From Albugo candida (lineage: Eukaryota > Oomycota > Peronosporomycetes > Albuginales > Albuginaceae), in assembly GCA_905220665.1 (NCBI GenBank), contig CAJNAR010000184.1, positions 1-64,000 of the forward strand: a DNA stretch of 64,000 nucleotides, read 5' to 3'. Positions 21,317-31,863 of the stretch are shown piece by piece (the stretch's first letter is position 1; each line of letters starts with the position of its first letter). A program made the translations under genes and the position numbers. The notes under the pieces are model-generated. The model did not search any database, was not told the DNA's origin, and worked only from the letters and a program-made list of their open reading frames with translations.

Positions 21317-23218
21317 TCAAGACTGCAAGTTTACTTGAAGCATTCCAACATGACCTTTCCTGTCAACTACAGACTTATATTCGTATCCTTCCGATCGCAA
21401 AAACTGCTCCACAGCTGGTAGTAAACGAGCAGTATTCTGTGGTCCTTTTGAATGGTGTCCTGCGCCTGTGACAATGCGAATTAATTCAAGACCGTCTTCG
21501 GCAAGTTGTGGTAGCCAAGATTGTAAAAACGCTACAGCTTCCACAACATGAAGACCGTGGAGATCCATCAAGCGATCTCGATACACTTGCTCGTGAGGAT
21601 TTCGGCTCTTGAATATCACTTCTGCTGCCATCAAATGCAGCTTTTTCATCTTCTCATTGAGATCGCGTCCTTCTCTGGACATGTAAGTCGCCATAGCTTT
21701 GTTATTACTGAAATTGGCATCGTCGTAAGTCCTTTGAGCTCCACAAAAGTGCGTGCACATACCTGCGGAAAGCTTCCGTCGCTCTCATGAAGCATTTATT
21801 TCGAGCGCATGCGAGCTGATACGCTTCCTCGCGTACTTGCTGATACTGCGCTGTCACAGCCTTTCCTGTTATCACCCGCTTGACATCACTCATCCGCGCA
21901 AAATTCGTTGTTCTCGAAGGTTTTGTTTGATGCATTGGTGAAGGATACGCCATTGTGCCGGATCGATTTTGAGATTGATTTAATTGATCAGGATAGAGCG
22001 ACACTGCACGTGCATAATCTAACGTTTCTTTCGCCTGTTGGCGATCCAAGAAATCCCCTTTCTCGAGTGGTGCTGTAGTCAGAGATGGAAACGCATCTTT
22101 GCTAAGCTCTAGTTCGGTTCGTTCGGTTTCCTCATCTTCACTTTCATAGTCTCTATGTGCATCTTTTTGGAGCTCGAGTCCATGCAACTCAACAAAATCA
22201 TGAGCGAAAACGCACTCTTTGTCTTGCGTGCATAATCCTCGGAGCCAGAATCGACAAGTAACGCCATAAGTGCTGTGTAGAAACTATGGGCAACAGACTC
22301 AGAAAAAAGAAACTATAAATAATGGAAGCAGACCATGCAGTCCGATCGATGACATCGCCCTTGTAGATAATGACGACAGACTTGTGTTCTTCCTTCAGCT
22401 TCCTTCGTGAAGGTTGATTTCAACACCGCATGAGCCTGATCCATATTCATTCCAACAAGCCGCAAAAGCTCACTCATGCGGTTTGAATCGACTTCTGGGA
22501 ATTTAAGGCTTAGTTGACTCACGAGCTGGTCATCAAAATCCTTAGTTTTCCAGAAAGTTCATGAAATACCAGCGTTTACCTCGGATGCGATTGACCAGAA
22601 AAAAGTGTCCTCATTCTCAAAATCCAGTCGAAAATCTTCTCCAACCTCTTCCTGTACGTCTTCAGTAGATTCAGGTAAAGTCTTGGACTTCCAAATAACA
22701 GATTTTGTCAACTTTTCACAAGTACATGGATGCAACTTCCTCACCGTCTTAATTGCACCAGGAATAAATTCCAGTGCGGATGCTTTTAATTCATCGGCAA
22801 ATACTAAGCCAATTTCGTCAATTCCTCTCTCAATATCGGCTATAATGCCACGAGTATGATGCCTCGATGATTCCAAGGTACGCGAGTCTTCTCGAGTCTT
22901 CTGATCGAGAAGGAGAGGGTCCAGTGAGAAAGCTATCAAATTTGTGATGAATTCACTCAATTTTTCATCGATAGACTGAGGTACATAAAGTCAGTCGTTT
23001 TTGAAAATTAATCGAAGCCGTTGTACCTCCTCCGATGCTATCCATTCTTTAAGTATACGTGCCATCTCGTTCTGAACAGCAGTCTGCTTATCTACATCAG
23101 AATCCTCGCTAAGACCTTCAGCATCAAGAATTTCTATCAAGTAGCGTGCTAATGTCTCATCTACACTCAGCAATTTGAGCTGATTTTCTGCCCAATGTAC
23201 CAACTCTTCCTTGAACAT
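21317..23218 (-). CDS. CUE, CCCH zinc-finger and Smr domain protein
   Basis: Five exons (23218-23027, 22975-22580, 22525-22314, 22272-21763, 21707-21317) close the frame to 566 residues. Domain order: an N-terminal helical region, a CUE-like segment about residues 197-235 (LKFPEVDSNRMSELLRLVGM), two CCCH fingers about residues 245-300 (CRHYLQGRCHRSDC and CRFWLRGLCTQDKEC), a linker, and a C-terminal Smr domain (DLHGLHVVEAVAFLQ, VTGAGHHSKG, then a terminal strand). Smr domains bind or nick nucleic acids; CUE binds ubiquitin; CCCH fingers bind RNA. A role in RNA or translation quality control is inferred by analogy to plant CID-type Smr proteins. The third intron is only 41 bp, and the second could end 15 bp earlier without changing frame. 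Confidence 0.85.
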
Positions 23219-23279
23219 TATGAATTAAAGCTGATTGCATGGAGTCTATTTTATTGTAAAAGACACTAAATAGCGTGAC

Positions 23280-25230
23280 CTATTCCACCTCTTTGATAAT
23301 TGCTTCTTCGCGCGCATTTTCGTAAGGAACTTTTCCAGGCTTTGAATGCGCACGTCTATTATCCACTTTTTTCTTCTCTCGTGCTTTCGACTCCCTTTTG
23401 GCGTCCGTCGCCTTTTTGATTGATTTCGGTAAGTGACGATGTCTACAGAGATGGATAAACGTATCAGTCGCACGAACGATACAATTCGATTGAATGGCTC
23501 AAACTGACTTTGCAATCCGATTGATTTCACGAAGATGCTGGTATCTCTCTTTCAACGAGTCATTGTACTCTTGTTTACGTCGTTCCCGTGGTGTCATCTG
23601 CAGAATACGAGTTATGAGAAAGTTTTGCTGAGAAACGACACACATTGAACATACCTTTTTAAGCGATTTCGAAGCTTGTGTTTTCCAAATACGGACATTT
23701 GTGTCGTCACTTCCAGACAAAATGAAATTGGCATCGGCAGTCATTCGTATTGCAAAGACTCTGTACTCTAATCGTCACATGCTGATTTCAAAATGGAGCT
23801 TTGGAGACTTCACCTTTGCATTCGCTTTGTGTGATAAATTTCACGGCTTTTGGCACTACGGATATTGAAAATTCGGACTGTTCGATCGTAGGAGCCAGAA
23901 ACAAACTCATGACCAGTAGGAGAGTAAGCGATGTCCATTCTAATCAGAAGAGATGATAGCTGCAAGTCCTCCGAGATGTGATATAGTAGCCATACACTGC
24001 TGAAACATGATCTTTATGAACCATGAGAGCACGCTGAAGCTTGCGGGTGTCAAAAGTGTACAAATTGTGATCTTCGTTTGCCTATACGCGAGGATTACCA
24101 CTTGAAGACTCGTAGTTTCCATTTGATAATACGTACGACTGTAAAATTGAATGGTTCCATCGGGTTCCACGCCAGTGAATTCGACCGCATCTAAGTTTGG
24201 GAATGAAGGTATTTGTGTCGGACTCAATCTGTGGGACTACATACATTCAATACGACTTTGCGAAGATTGGACGCAAGTCTGAGATCATAAAGTGTGATGC
24301 TTCGGTCTGAGCCTGTGGATGCCAATAACGAGGTATCGGCTGGATTGAACCGCACGCACGTAATGTGATCGGCACCCCATGAAAAAGTTTGCGTTGGCTC
24401 TGATCTACATATATCTTGAGATCGAATTTTTAGAAACTCTAACTGAGGATATACCGATGGCAGTTCCATATCTGTATTTTAGAGCTGCTTGTCGCAAAAG
24501 TATCCTTCTTTGCTTGATGATCAATTCCTCTGCACAAAAAAACGAGCGTTCCATCAGCTTGCGAGCATCGATGTAATTGATTGCAAAACTCACGTAAGGT
24601 ACTCTTTTGATGTGTAAACGGTTATCGGCTAGACAGAGTTTCAGCTGTATGCAGCAAAACCGACAAAAAAGATGTAAATGTACCTCGGTCTTTTCTTCAT
24701 TGCCAGTAGAAGATAATGACCACAACTTGACCGTTTTGTCTTCACTACAAGAGTAAAAAGCATCTCCAGAAGGAGTTGACACTAGTCCTCGCACGGATCC
24801 ACGATGACCATAGCACGACCACAAGCATTTCCGACTCGGGAGATCCCACACTCGAATTTCTCCATCACTCGCCCCACTCAAAAATGCCGACTTATCGCAC
24901 ACAAATAAGCTTTTATCATCGCATGCGCCAAAAGAGCAATACCAAATTTCCAGGTACAGTACTAAGCGTACTGACACCGTCAGAGTGACCGTCTAAGGCT
25001 CCAACAAACGGTTTGGCAAACATCCGATCAAGTTTCACGGCATTCAGAGCTCGCGTGTACTAAGACAACTTCGATAAGACAAAAGGATACGGACAGAATG
25101 CACAAAGTACCTCGCGAGGTCGTTCGAATGGATGTAAAGCTGGGTCATAATTTCGAAATACTTTGAGTCTATCGGTGGCAACTTCTCGTGTGAAATCTCG
25201 CTCAATTCGTGAGATCGTCTTGACTCGCAT
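23280..25230 (-). CDS. DCAF13: DCAF13 / Sof1 WD40 ribosome-biogenesis protein
   Basis: A WD40 protein of the small-subunit processome required for 18S rRNA maturation in the nucleolus. The ATG at 25230 begins MRVKTISR, followed by NYDPALHPFERPRE and RALNAVKLDRMFAKPF, the family's conserved start. WD blocks are visible at 24980-24690 (GASDGEIRVWDLPSRKCLW; CSEDKTVKLWSLSS), 24410-24260 (STGSDRSITLYDLR) and 23745-23655 (SGSDDTNVRIWKT). The C-terminal Sof1 domain shows TPRERRKQEYNDSLKERY and RHRHLPKSI, ending in a Lys/Arg-rich tail at 23280. There are roughly eight exons with introns of about 50-60 bp; the exact middle junctions were not all solved. It lies 62 bp from the Smr gene, in tandem. Confidence 0.88.
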
Positions 25231-25548
25231 CTTGCAGCAAAGCGATTCAGACCAATCAAACTGAGAATATGCATTATTTTGTCCAATCAATGGAGAACAC
25301 TGTGTTCCGAGAAGAAGTGATCAATCTTACTTTGAACGATACAAGTAGGGCTCGCACGAATCGGGTCCAGCATTGTAGAAATAGGGAAACACTAAGAGTG
25401 AATGAGAAATTTGTAAACGACCATTGACCTCCGTAAAACGCTCTTTATTTCGAAATAGTAATCACATTTTCAAGGACGTCGATCTTACGCTTTGAAGGAT
25501 GCGAATAAAATGGCACTTTTCAAAGTAGTTTGAGAACCGGGTTCTGAA
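25231..25548. other. Intergenic region between DCAF13 and DTD genes
   Basis: About 318 bp. Both neighbours are on the minus strand, so it should hold the DCAF13 promoter and the DTD 3' end. I see no further gene. Confidence 0.4.
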
Positions 25549-26214
25549 TCACGCTTTTGATGCAGCGGTCTTTCCAGGTGTTCTATCCTTTGAGTCGACC
25601 ATCATCGTCACAGGTCCATCATTGATCTGATCAAAAAATGTCACTACCCGTCTTGCTGTAAACGAGAGAAGAAAACAAACCAATGACACTTCCATATATG
25701 CTCCAAAAATACCCTCAGCAACTTTGGCAGTATGCTTCTGTCTAAGTCTACAGCAAAATTGATCATATAGTTCCTTTGCAGGTTTTGGAGCCACTTTGTT
25801 GATCAATTCGTCAGCTCACTCGGGTTAGAAAATGTTGCCACCCCAACTTATTCACTAACTTGCTAAATGGAAGTCTGGCCTGTTGCCGCTGAAGTATCCG
25901 TGTAAAGTGAATTGACTTACGACGAGAATTTCAAATCCGTTACTCATCACGGATGTCTTCCATGCTTTGTCTTCATTGTCTGGCCATAAACGAGCGTTCT
26001 GTTGCAATAAAAAAAAGCGAACATTGAGGAGGACCTAATATGTAATTAAACGATGTGCTCGAACCATAAGTCGCTGGCAACAATAATCGACATCCTCCAA
26101 AGTATCATCCCGTCCAATTCCGATGAAACATAACAATCCTTTCCCGATTTCACAAACAGTTGCTCCATCCACTCGAACCGAAGAGCTGGAAACACGTTGG
26201 AGAATAAGCCGCAT
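25549..26214 (-). CDS. DTD1: D-aminoacyl-tRNA deacylase (DTD)
   Basis: It hydrolyses D-amino acids and glycine mischarged on tRNA, a proofreading function in the cytosol. The ATG at 26214 opens MRLILQRVSSSSVRVDG, matching the DTD start. Four exons are joined by hand: the first ends at CQRLM (donor gttcgag), the second carries NARLWPDNEDKAW through SQFTLHGYFSGNRPDFHLA, the third begins MAPKPAKELYDQF and runs to GIFGAYMEVSL, and the last begins INDGPVTMMVDSK. The SQxT motif (SQFTL) and the Gly-cisPro motif (NDGPVT) that form the active site are both intact. A tempting gtaagt inside exon 2 is coding, not a donor. The C-terminal Lys/Ala tail is lineage-specific. Confidence 0.9.
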
Positions 26215-26406
26215 TCGATGAACTTTATAAACGAACTTATTGTTTCATTGCATCAAGCATGAAGAATGTTTATGAAGAAAAGCAATTTCGAGCACATTCA
26301 CTTTCGATTCTGATCGCCTGTAGGTGAACTAGTGCTTTGATACTTTTCTCTTTTACTTATAGATATCGTAGTTTTTTCTCTGATTCTGACAGTGAGCGTG
26401 ATACCA

Positions 26407-26880
26407 ATGCTCTTAGCTCTGATATTGAAAGCTATCGCATTGATTTTATTCATATTATCAGCAGCAGTGATTTCGAATCCTAGTGAGCAATCTTTCACCA
26501 AGTGGCTGAGTAAGCAGAAAAGCGATCCTTCCGAATCTTGGCTGACATCAATCATAAAAAGCGCTGTATCTCACGCCGTCAGTAAAACTCGTTCTTGGGT
26601 TGCTTATAATTTTGTCTTTTTCACCATCATGGATGTTCACTCGATGAAACGACAAGCTTTCGGAGCTTTCGGGAAATGGATATGGACTGACTCATGCCCA
26701 GTCATCGCTCAGTTTAGTGACTGGATTCTGGAAACCTCGACGGAAGGATCCCCGTATACTTACTTTATAGATTTATGGCAAAGGATACAAAACTCATACT
26801 GTTCGTCATCATTTACAAAAGAAAACTTGGTAAAAGAAGCAATTTCGAAGGAGAATCGCTACGGTCGAAAGATTGAATGA
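26407..26880 (+). CDS. DUF4359-like protein with N-terminal signal or membrane anchor
   Basis: ATG 26407 starts a hydrophobic stretch (about residues 1-23) followed by SNPSEQSFTKW, resembling the membrane anchor plus NPSE motif of DUF4359 proteins. The sequence then has a Ser-rich helix, an AYNFVFFTIMDVHS segment and AFGAFGKWIW, the part that resembles the conserved core of that domain of unknown function. Total about 157 residues, single exon, no cysteines near the anchor. It could be a type II membrane protein or a secreted protein. A different frame over the first 80 bases also looks protein-like (see rejected list). The family match is from memory of motif layout and is modest. Confidence 0.5.
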   Translation: MLLALILKAIALILFILSAAVISNPSEQSFTKWLSKQKSDPSESWLTSIIKSAVSHAVSKTRSWVAYNFVFFTIMDVHSMKRQAFGAFGKWIWTDSCPVIAQFSDWILETSTEGSPYTYFIDLWQRIQNSYCSSSFTKENLVKEAISKENRYGRKIE

Positions 26881-27294
26881 AGGTCGTTTGCGTTATGCGT
26901 ATGTAGTTGAGACAAGAGCATGATAGATCGCATCTGGACAAATTCACTCACGTATTTATAAAAGTTACTTTTTGCTTGCTAAAATCTTGAGGCGAGAACT
27001 TGGGAATGGAATGACCACAAACGAATTTGCGATGCTTTTTTTATGTGTCCTTCTCACTCACTGAAGAATTGGACTTGGTGATTGTAACGTGCACAATCAA
27101 ATGAAGAATCATCTTGATTGATTGGAGCTATTGTGGGATGTTAGCCGGGGCCAAACAAAATCCAGATAGCTGTTCAGCTTTAATATTCTCGATTTCCTTG
27201 TGCGCCAACACTTTCTAATATTTGATAATCGCTTACCAACCGATAGTGCGTCTTCTTGGTACGTTCTTTGCCAGCAAGTGAATAAAGCAAGTCC
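26881..27294. other. Intergenic region, no gene seen
   Basis: About 410 bp of AT-rich sequence with stops in all frames. Nothing recognisable was found; regulatory content is unknown. Confidence 0.4.
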
Positions 27295-27887
27295 TCATCT
27301 CCTCTTCCCAATCGATTCGAATCGATCGCACGCGGTCAGATTTGCTTGTATGACACTGTTGGAGCCTCCCGCTGCTATTTGCTGCTGCCCTCTTCGTACT
27401 AGTGATGTTTTGTATTCTACGGTCGATAGAACATGTCTAACGAATGGATGGATACAAAATTTATAGTGACTTGCATTCACTTTGTGAAATTGCATAGATT
27501 TCTCAAGACACCATATTGCAGATAATACATTGGAAGCAACATACGTAAAGCTAGTAAGTCGAGACAACAGCGCATCTTGTGTAATGCATGTACACTCATT
27601 TGAAATGGGAACAGTTTTTTGTGCGATGACACTGTACGAAAATTGACACATTTGGATAAGAATGCATAAGCGGGCATTGATGCTCCGATTGCGTCAGTCA
27701 GAGTAGCAGATATCGTTGGACGAGAAGCTGCAAGACAACGTGACACGACAATAACATCGCAATACACTGTATATCGGGATTCCAAGCTGCAGATTGATTC
27801 TTCCGACTCGAAAGGAAGCGATTCCGACTAAAATGGATAACTTTACAGAGCAAATGATTGTGGCTCAAGCAATAGCTTCCGAACGAC
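27295..27887 (-). CDS. Unresolved small spliced gene, minus strand
   Basis: Two minus-strand stretches look coding but lie in different frames. One reads through SATLTDAIGASMPAYAFLSK and the other ends at 27295 with IAAGGSNSVIQANL and a basic tail. A possible start ATG at 27887 (MSFGSYCLSHNHLL) has a gtaaag donor next to it, but I could not join all parts in one frame. Possibly one three-exon gene divergent from the gene at 27950. No family recognised; the call rests on residue composition only. Confidence 0.3.
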
Positions 27888-27949
27888 ATTGTCTATTGTG
27901 AAAGACCAGACCAGTGGACTGCAAGGAGCATAAATAGCTCTACCTAAAA

Positions 27950-28438
27950 ATGAGCGCAGAAAACGAAATGATAAGAAACATCTCAAAAAATCTGTATGCT
28001 CCAAGAAATCTCGCGTGTGTCGAAATAGAACAAGATAGCGCGCTTCTGAAGGTTGATAACTTTACTTTGACGGCATTTGAAGACGTGAAGATACCCAAAG
28101 TCCCATCTTTCATCCAGTCGGATGTGTAAGTCGGTACAAGCAGAGTGAGAAATTAAAGTGATCATTAAAATGACAATTAATATCGAAGTATTGTCTCGTC
28201 ACACGAACTCGCATGCACGGCATTAGCGGCGAGCAGATTCGTATAGTACAGACAAAAAATGCAGATATGCATTGAGTAGCTAATGAAGGTTTACCAACAC
28301 AATGTCAACTCGATGATGCAACCTCACAACAGAGTCGCAAGCGAGCATATTCGCAACCGGCAGCCAAGTATGCAGGATGGGATATGTAGTGATTTTCCGC
28401 CTTCTGAAGTCGTCACGCCAAACTCACCAAGCTTCTAA
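27950..28438 (+). CDS. Small three-exon gene, 128 residues, unknown function
   Basis: This gene has no long ORF but splices cleanly: exons 27950-28125, 28189-28240 and 28280-28438, with introns of 63 and 39 bp and a gtaagt donor at the first. The joined frame is open from MSAENEMIRNISKNLYAP to SEVVTPNSPSF and stop. The middle (HELACTALAASRF joined to LMKVYQHNVNSM) is a likely amphipathic helix; the ends are polar. No signal peptide or membrane span is present. It converges on the gene ending at 28547. No family recognised; the short helix-rich layout resembles subunits of larger complexes, which is only a guess. Confidence 0.5.
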
Positions 28439-28546
28439 ACCGCGCTGTCCTGTTTTCTCAGACTCTCTCGAGATACTGACAACATACAAATTGTCTGTAG
28501 TTGATTCTCATCGTCTTTATTCGGTGCAATCATTCTTTAAATCAGA

Positions 28547-28858
28547 TCAATGGAGTGCAACAACTATAATCATTTCCATATCAGTCCCGTTCTGCTTGAT
28601 CTTAAAGTCATTGATTTTCAGTCGAGATCCCTCCATTTCGTTTCCAAGAATTGGAGACTTCACTTTCAGCATAAGATCCAGCGATCTCGGCACCAATGCG
28701 AAATCCAGTGTATGTATGATTCATGATCGGTGGAGGCGATTTTACCTTTTTGTCACCGATCTGTTGAAGCCTATCGTGCATTCTCTGTGAGGAGTGCTGG
28801 CATCTAATCCTTCTACCGCCATTTTCTGACAGTTTGATTTGGTGATCGACTGATTCAT
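28547..28858 (-). CDS. Small two-exon gene, 83 residues, unknown function
   Basis: Exon 1 is 28858-28746 and exon 2 is 28685-28547, with a 60-bp intron (gtaaaa to gag). The joined frame reads MNQSITKSNCQKMAVEG through IGFNRSVTKR, then SLDLMLKVKSPILGNEMEG, and stops after a hydrophobic strand. The composition (alternating hydrophobic residues in exon 2) looks like a small globular domain. A 137-codon plus-strand ORF over the same bases is a shadow. No family recognised. Confidence 0.45.
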
Positions 28859-29080
28859 CCGTGTCTACTTATATGCCGCATGTGTAAAGGTAAATGCTTC
28901 AATGCGATTCAGGGCGACCTTCTTGAACTACTATACTCGAGTCGCCTAACGAGCGCGAACGTATCGTCAAGCGCCATTAAAGGCTCATTTCAAAGAAAAG
29001 AGTAATGCTTTATTGAGCGCTCCGTTTATGCAAAAAGGCATCCAAACGACACACATGAATGAACACTAGTGATCGATGCG

Positions 29081-29560
29081 CTAATGGCCATATGTTGCAT
29101 CCGATCCATCGAAAAGCAAGGCTATTTTTTGCGGGTTGAAGAAACGCACTTCAGGGATTTCACCGATTCCATGCAACCCAAATTTGCCATACTTTCCGAT
29201 CAATACGGCCCTCATTGAGATGATTTGCAATGCAACAGTGCATCTCCTTCCTGCAGGCTAATGTACATATATCCATTGGTTTACGCATACTTCTTCATAC
29301 TTCCTGTGCAAGGGTCCGATAGTCTATCCAAGCGGATGCAACATCGCGGGACCGGTTCAACTCGTTTGGATAGAAAAATAGTATGATATGCGTCGCTCGC
29401 TTGCGCACAGTACGACGCAGCCAGGGGACACAACATTAGCAGACTACTAGCGAACATTACATTTTTTTGAGCACTATAAGACTCTGAGCCAAAGTTGGCG
29501 AGGAGAGTAAAGCATCCGACTGAGAAGTTTGGCGCGTGTGCAAAAGTTGAGTACCTCAAA
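29081..29560 (-). CDS. Spliced gene of unknown family, 3' part
   Basis: Three exons join in phase. One ends FGSESYSAQKN (near 29450). The next reads RATHIILFFYPNELNRSRD to RTLAQE. The last begins PAGRRCTVALQIISM and ends FNPQKIALLFDGSDATYGH, with stop at 29081-29083. The FFYPNEL segment resembles longin-type domains of trafficking proteins, but this is weak. The first exon and start codon are not found; they may lie beyond 29500, close to the divergent plus-strand gene at 29589. Confidence 0.45.
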
Positions 29561-29588
29561 GTATATATCGAGAGCAAGAGAAGCACAA

Positions 29589-30655
29589 TGGGTTATTTGA
29601 ACAAAATGAAGCATACACGATATATCCGCAAAGTAAGTAGCCTTTTCCACATCTATACAAACGAGACATAAGAATGCGAATAGAGCATGAATAAGGTTAC
29701 AATCGGCTTCAATGCGATCGACGAAAAGACATCGAAACGGGAATACAGGACAAGCATATGCATGGAGAGTGACTGAAATACATATGCGAGAATGATTACC
29801 ATGTAGAAAGCTTGGATGGAGAAGACTACCAGCTCAGCGCGAACTCAGACGATATTAATGGATGTTACATCAAGCACGATCGAAGCATTCCCATGGATCA
29901 AGCATATCTTCTGTGTGGTATCATTCCTCAGTCAAGACACTGTAATTGTAGTTGTTCTGGCAACTTTGCATCGGTATGCTGTACACGTTTGTTCATCAAA
30001 GCATTTCGATCATGCGTGAACTAGTATCGTCGCATTCTTTTGGGTGCCAAGCATTGGTGCAGCAAGATTGTATTTCTTTTTCTTTCATAGAATGGGAGCT
30101 TACCTCACATCTGTCTTCACGCCAATTGACAAGTCAAAATCGAACATGCCACGTGGTTGATGGAGAAATATCTCCCGACTCTCGATCCATTATGCATAGT
30201 ACACTTTCCACAAGCTCTGGATCCGCTCTATAGGCTTACACGCTGGGTATGTCATTAAAGTCACAGTTTGTAATCAAACTCATCGCGTGGGCTACTGATC
30301 AAGTACCTCCCAACTTTGACTTAATTATGGATTGGGACACTTTCCATACCTTTTGAATGGCTTCGACAGGCTTTCAAAGTTGTCTTACAGATTGTATAGC
30401 ATACCAAATGTACTGAATACGGTATTGTAGATGGAAAGTATGGGAGATAAAATCCTTCAATTTCCCATCACGGTCAGTTAGAAAAAGCTGTATATCGATG
30501 GATATTTGCAACCTTTGCTGGAAGCACAAGTGAGCAACTTCAAATTCCTTATTGGGTTCTGTACATAGTGTGCTGTCTTCGCAACATCAAACGTGCTTTG
30601 GATCGAATGACTTATGATCGTATGCTATTTGGCTGAAAACCAGACACAACAAGTT
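29589..30655 (+). CDS. Cluster of unresolved plus-strand exons
   Basis: An ATG at 29589 gives MGYLNKMKHTRYIRK followed by a strong gtaagt donor. A candidate second exon, VTIGFNAIDEKTSKREY, recalls mitochondrial ribosomal protein mL53, a weak resemblance. Further coding-looking stretches follow in changing frames: a hydrophobic segment near 29900, LMEKYLPTLDPLC near 30150, KSQFVIKLIAWATDQVPPN near 30260 and a stretch ending DRMTYDRMLFG near 30636. These may be one gene or two. No reliable splice chain was found, so only the presence of coding sequence is claimed. Confidence 0.3.
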
Positions 30656-30733
30656 CTCACATTTCTACAATGCGAAAGATATATTAAAATTACGCCGTTT
30701 CTCAATTAATTCGATCAATGATGACTTATAATC

Positions 30734-31790
30734 ATGGCAGGATTGATGAACAACACAAGAGGTGCTAGCTTAGAGTTGTTTTGGTGTCCGTCTCGTAGCG
30801 ATTTGTTTGTAGCCAGAAGCAGTCGCGTATGCTTGAGAATTTATGAGAACACAATTCTGCATCAGTAGGTGATTCTGTAGGTCGGGATGGAAGACAGTCG
30901 TCCTATGTGTACTGAGGTTGCAGCTCAATCATATCACTGACAAGGGTGAATTTTCTGAGGCGCAAGATCAATTAAACACGGCTCCATCCAAATGCTACTT
31001 TCGAGCAAAAATAAGCTGGCTAAGGAGGTTTAGCTCTTGCACCTGCTATTGCTAATCCACAGTAAATCCGGAGTTGATTGATCAAAATGGAACAAATTAC
31101 AGCTTCAAGCATTACAGCAATGTAAGTTACGTAAAGAAAGTTCATTTCAGATTCCATTCGCTCGCAATCCTTGACGCAACGATATGGCCACTTTTATTGA
31201 TACAACATCTTGTGGTTCTCCATGAGAGTTGCAGAATAAAGAAATAGTGGAATTTGAGCTGTGAAGCACCGTGGATTGTGTGTTCCCGTTTGACTGGAGC
31301 AACAAGTAATTGCTACAACGGGACACAAGTGATTGGATACACTGAACTTTGAAAAGCTGGATAGATATATTCCTGGACTATCTTTTACTCGACAACGCTC
31401 AATAACACGAAGTACATTGAAATGGCTTTGTCATCCACTACCAATGCCATCACAACTCATAAAGATGACGCTTCCGCACGTCTCCAACATAAATCGCTCT
31501 GCTTCCCACCATTTTCGCGTAACCCAACTGAGTTTACAATGGAAGATTCCAAGTTTCTCTCCACCGACACGTTAGTACACCAAACATGGACATTACTCGA
31601 CAAACGGACTGTAATCTCGGAAGGCTTCCAAATATACTCTATTGTGAATCAAAGTATGTGTATTCATCTTACCATACTCAAATCCACGCTGACGACATCG
31701 TAGCACAAGAAGGAATGTATCCTTATATTCAAAGACCAAGTCGCAGAGCACCGAATTTAATACTACCAATCATCTGACATTGTATGGTAG
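30734..31790 (+). CDS. Unresolved spliced gene starting MAGLMNN
   Basis: ATG 30734 opens a 43-codon exon (GASLELFWCPSRSDLFVARS) with a gtaggt donor at 30865. The start resembles the first blade of a WD40 protein such as Mios, but the space before PEX16 (about 1 kb) is too small for a full GATOR2 subunit. Later coding-like stretches include NPELIDQNGTNYSFKHYSN with a gtaagt donor (near 31120) and two overlapping open frames at 31330-31780. Either a short gene, two genes, or a degraded fragment. Confidence 0.3.
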
Positions 31791-31863
31791 TCAGCCTCCC
31801 GTGACATTATCCATTATCATTCTGTTCTTATTGGCAGTAATTCAGTAGAGGTATCGTTCGATC

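Noticed and set aside
25960..25990. gtaagt donor inside the DTD gene
   Set aside because: Reading through gives the conserved SQFTL and NRPDFHLA segment, so these bases are coding.
28377..28790. 137-codon plus-strand ORF
   Set aside because: Hydrophobic and low-complexity; the minus strand over the same bases splices into a more protein-like, in-phase gene.
29281..29586. 101-codon minus-strand ORF taken whole
   Set aside because: No ATG in frame; only part of it is used as an exon in the spliced model.
30734..31790. Full Mios/GATOR2 subunit
   Set aside because: The first exon resembles a WD blade start, but space before PEX16 is far too short for the family's length.
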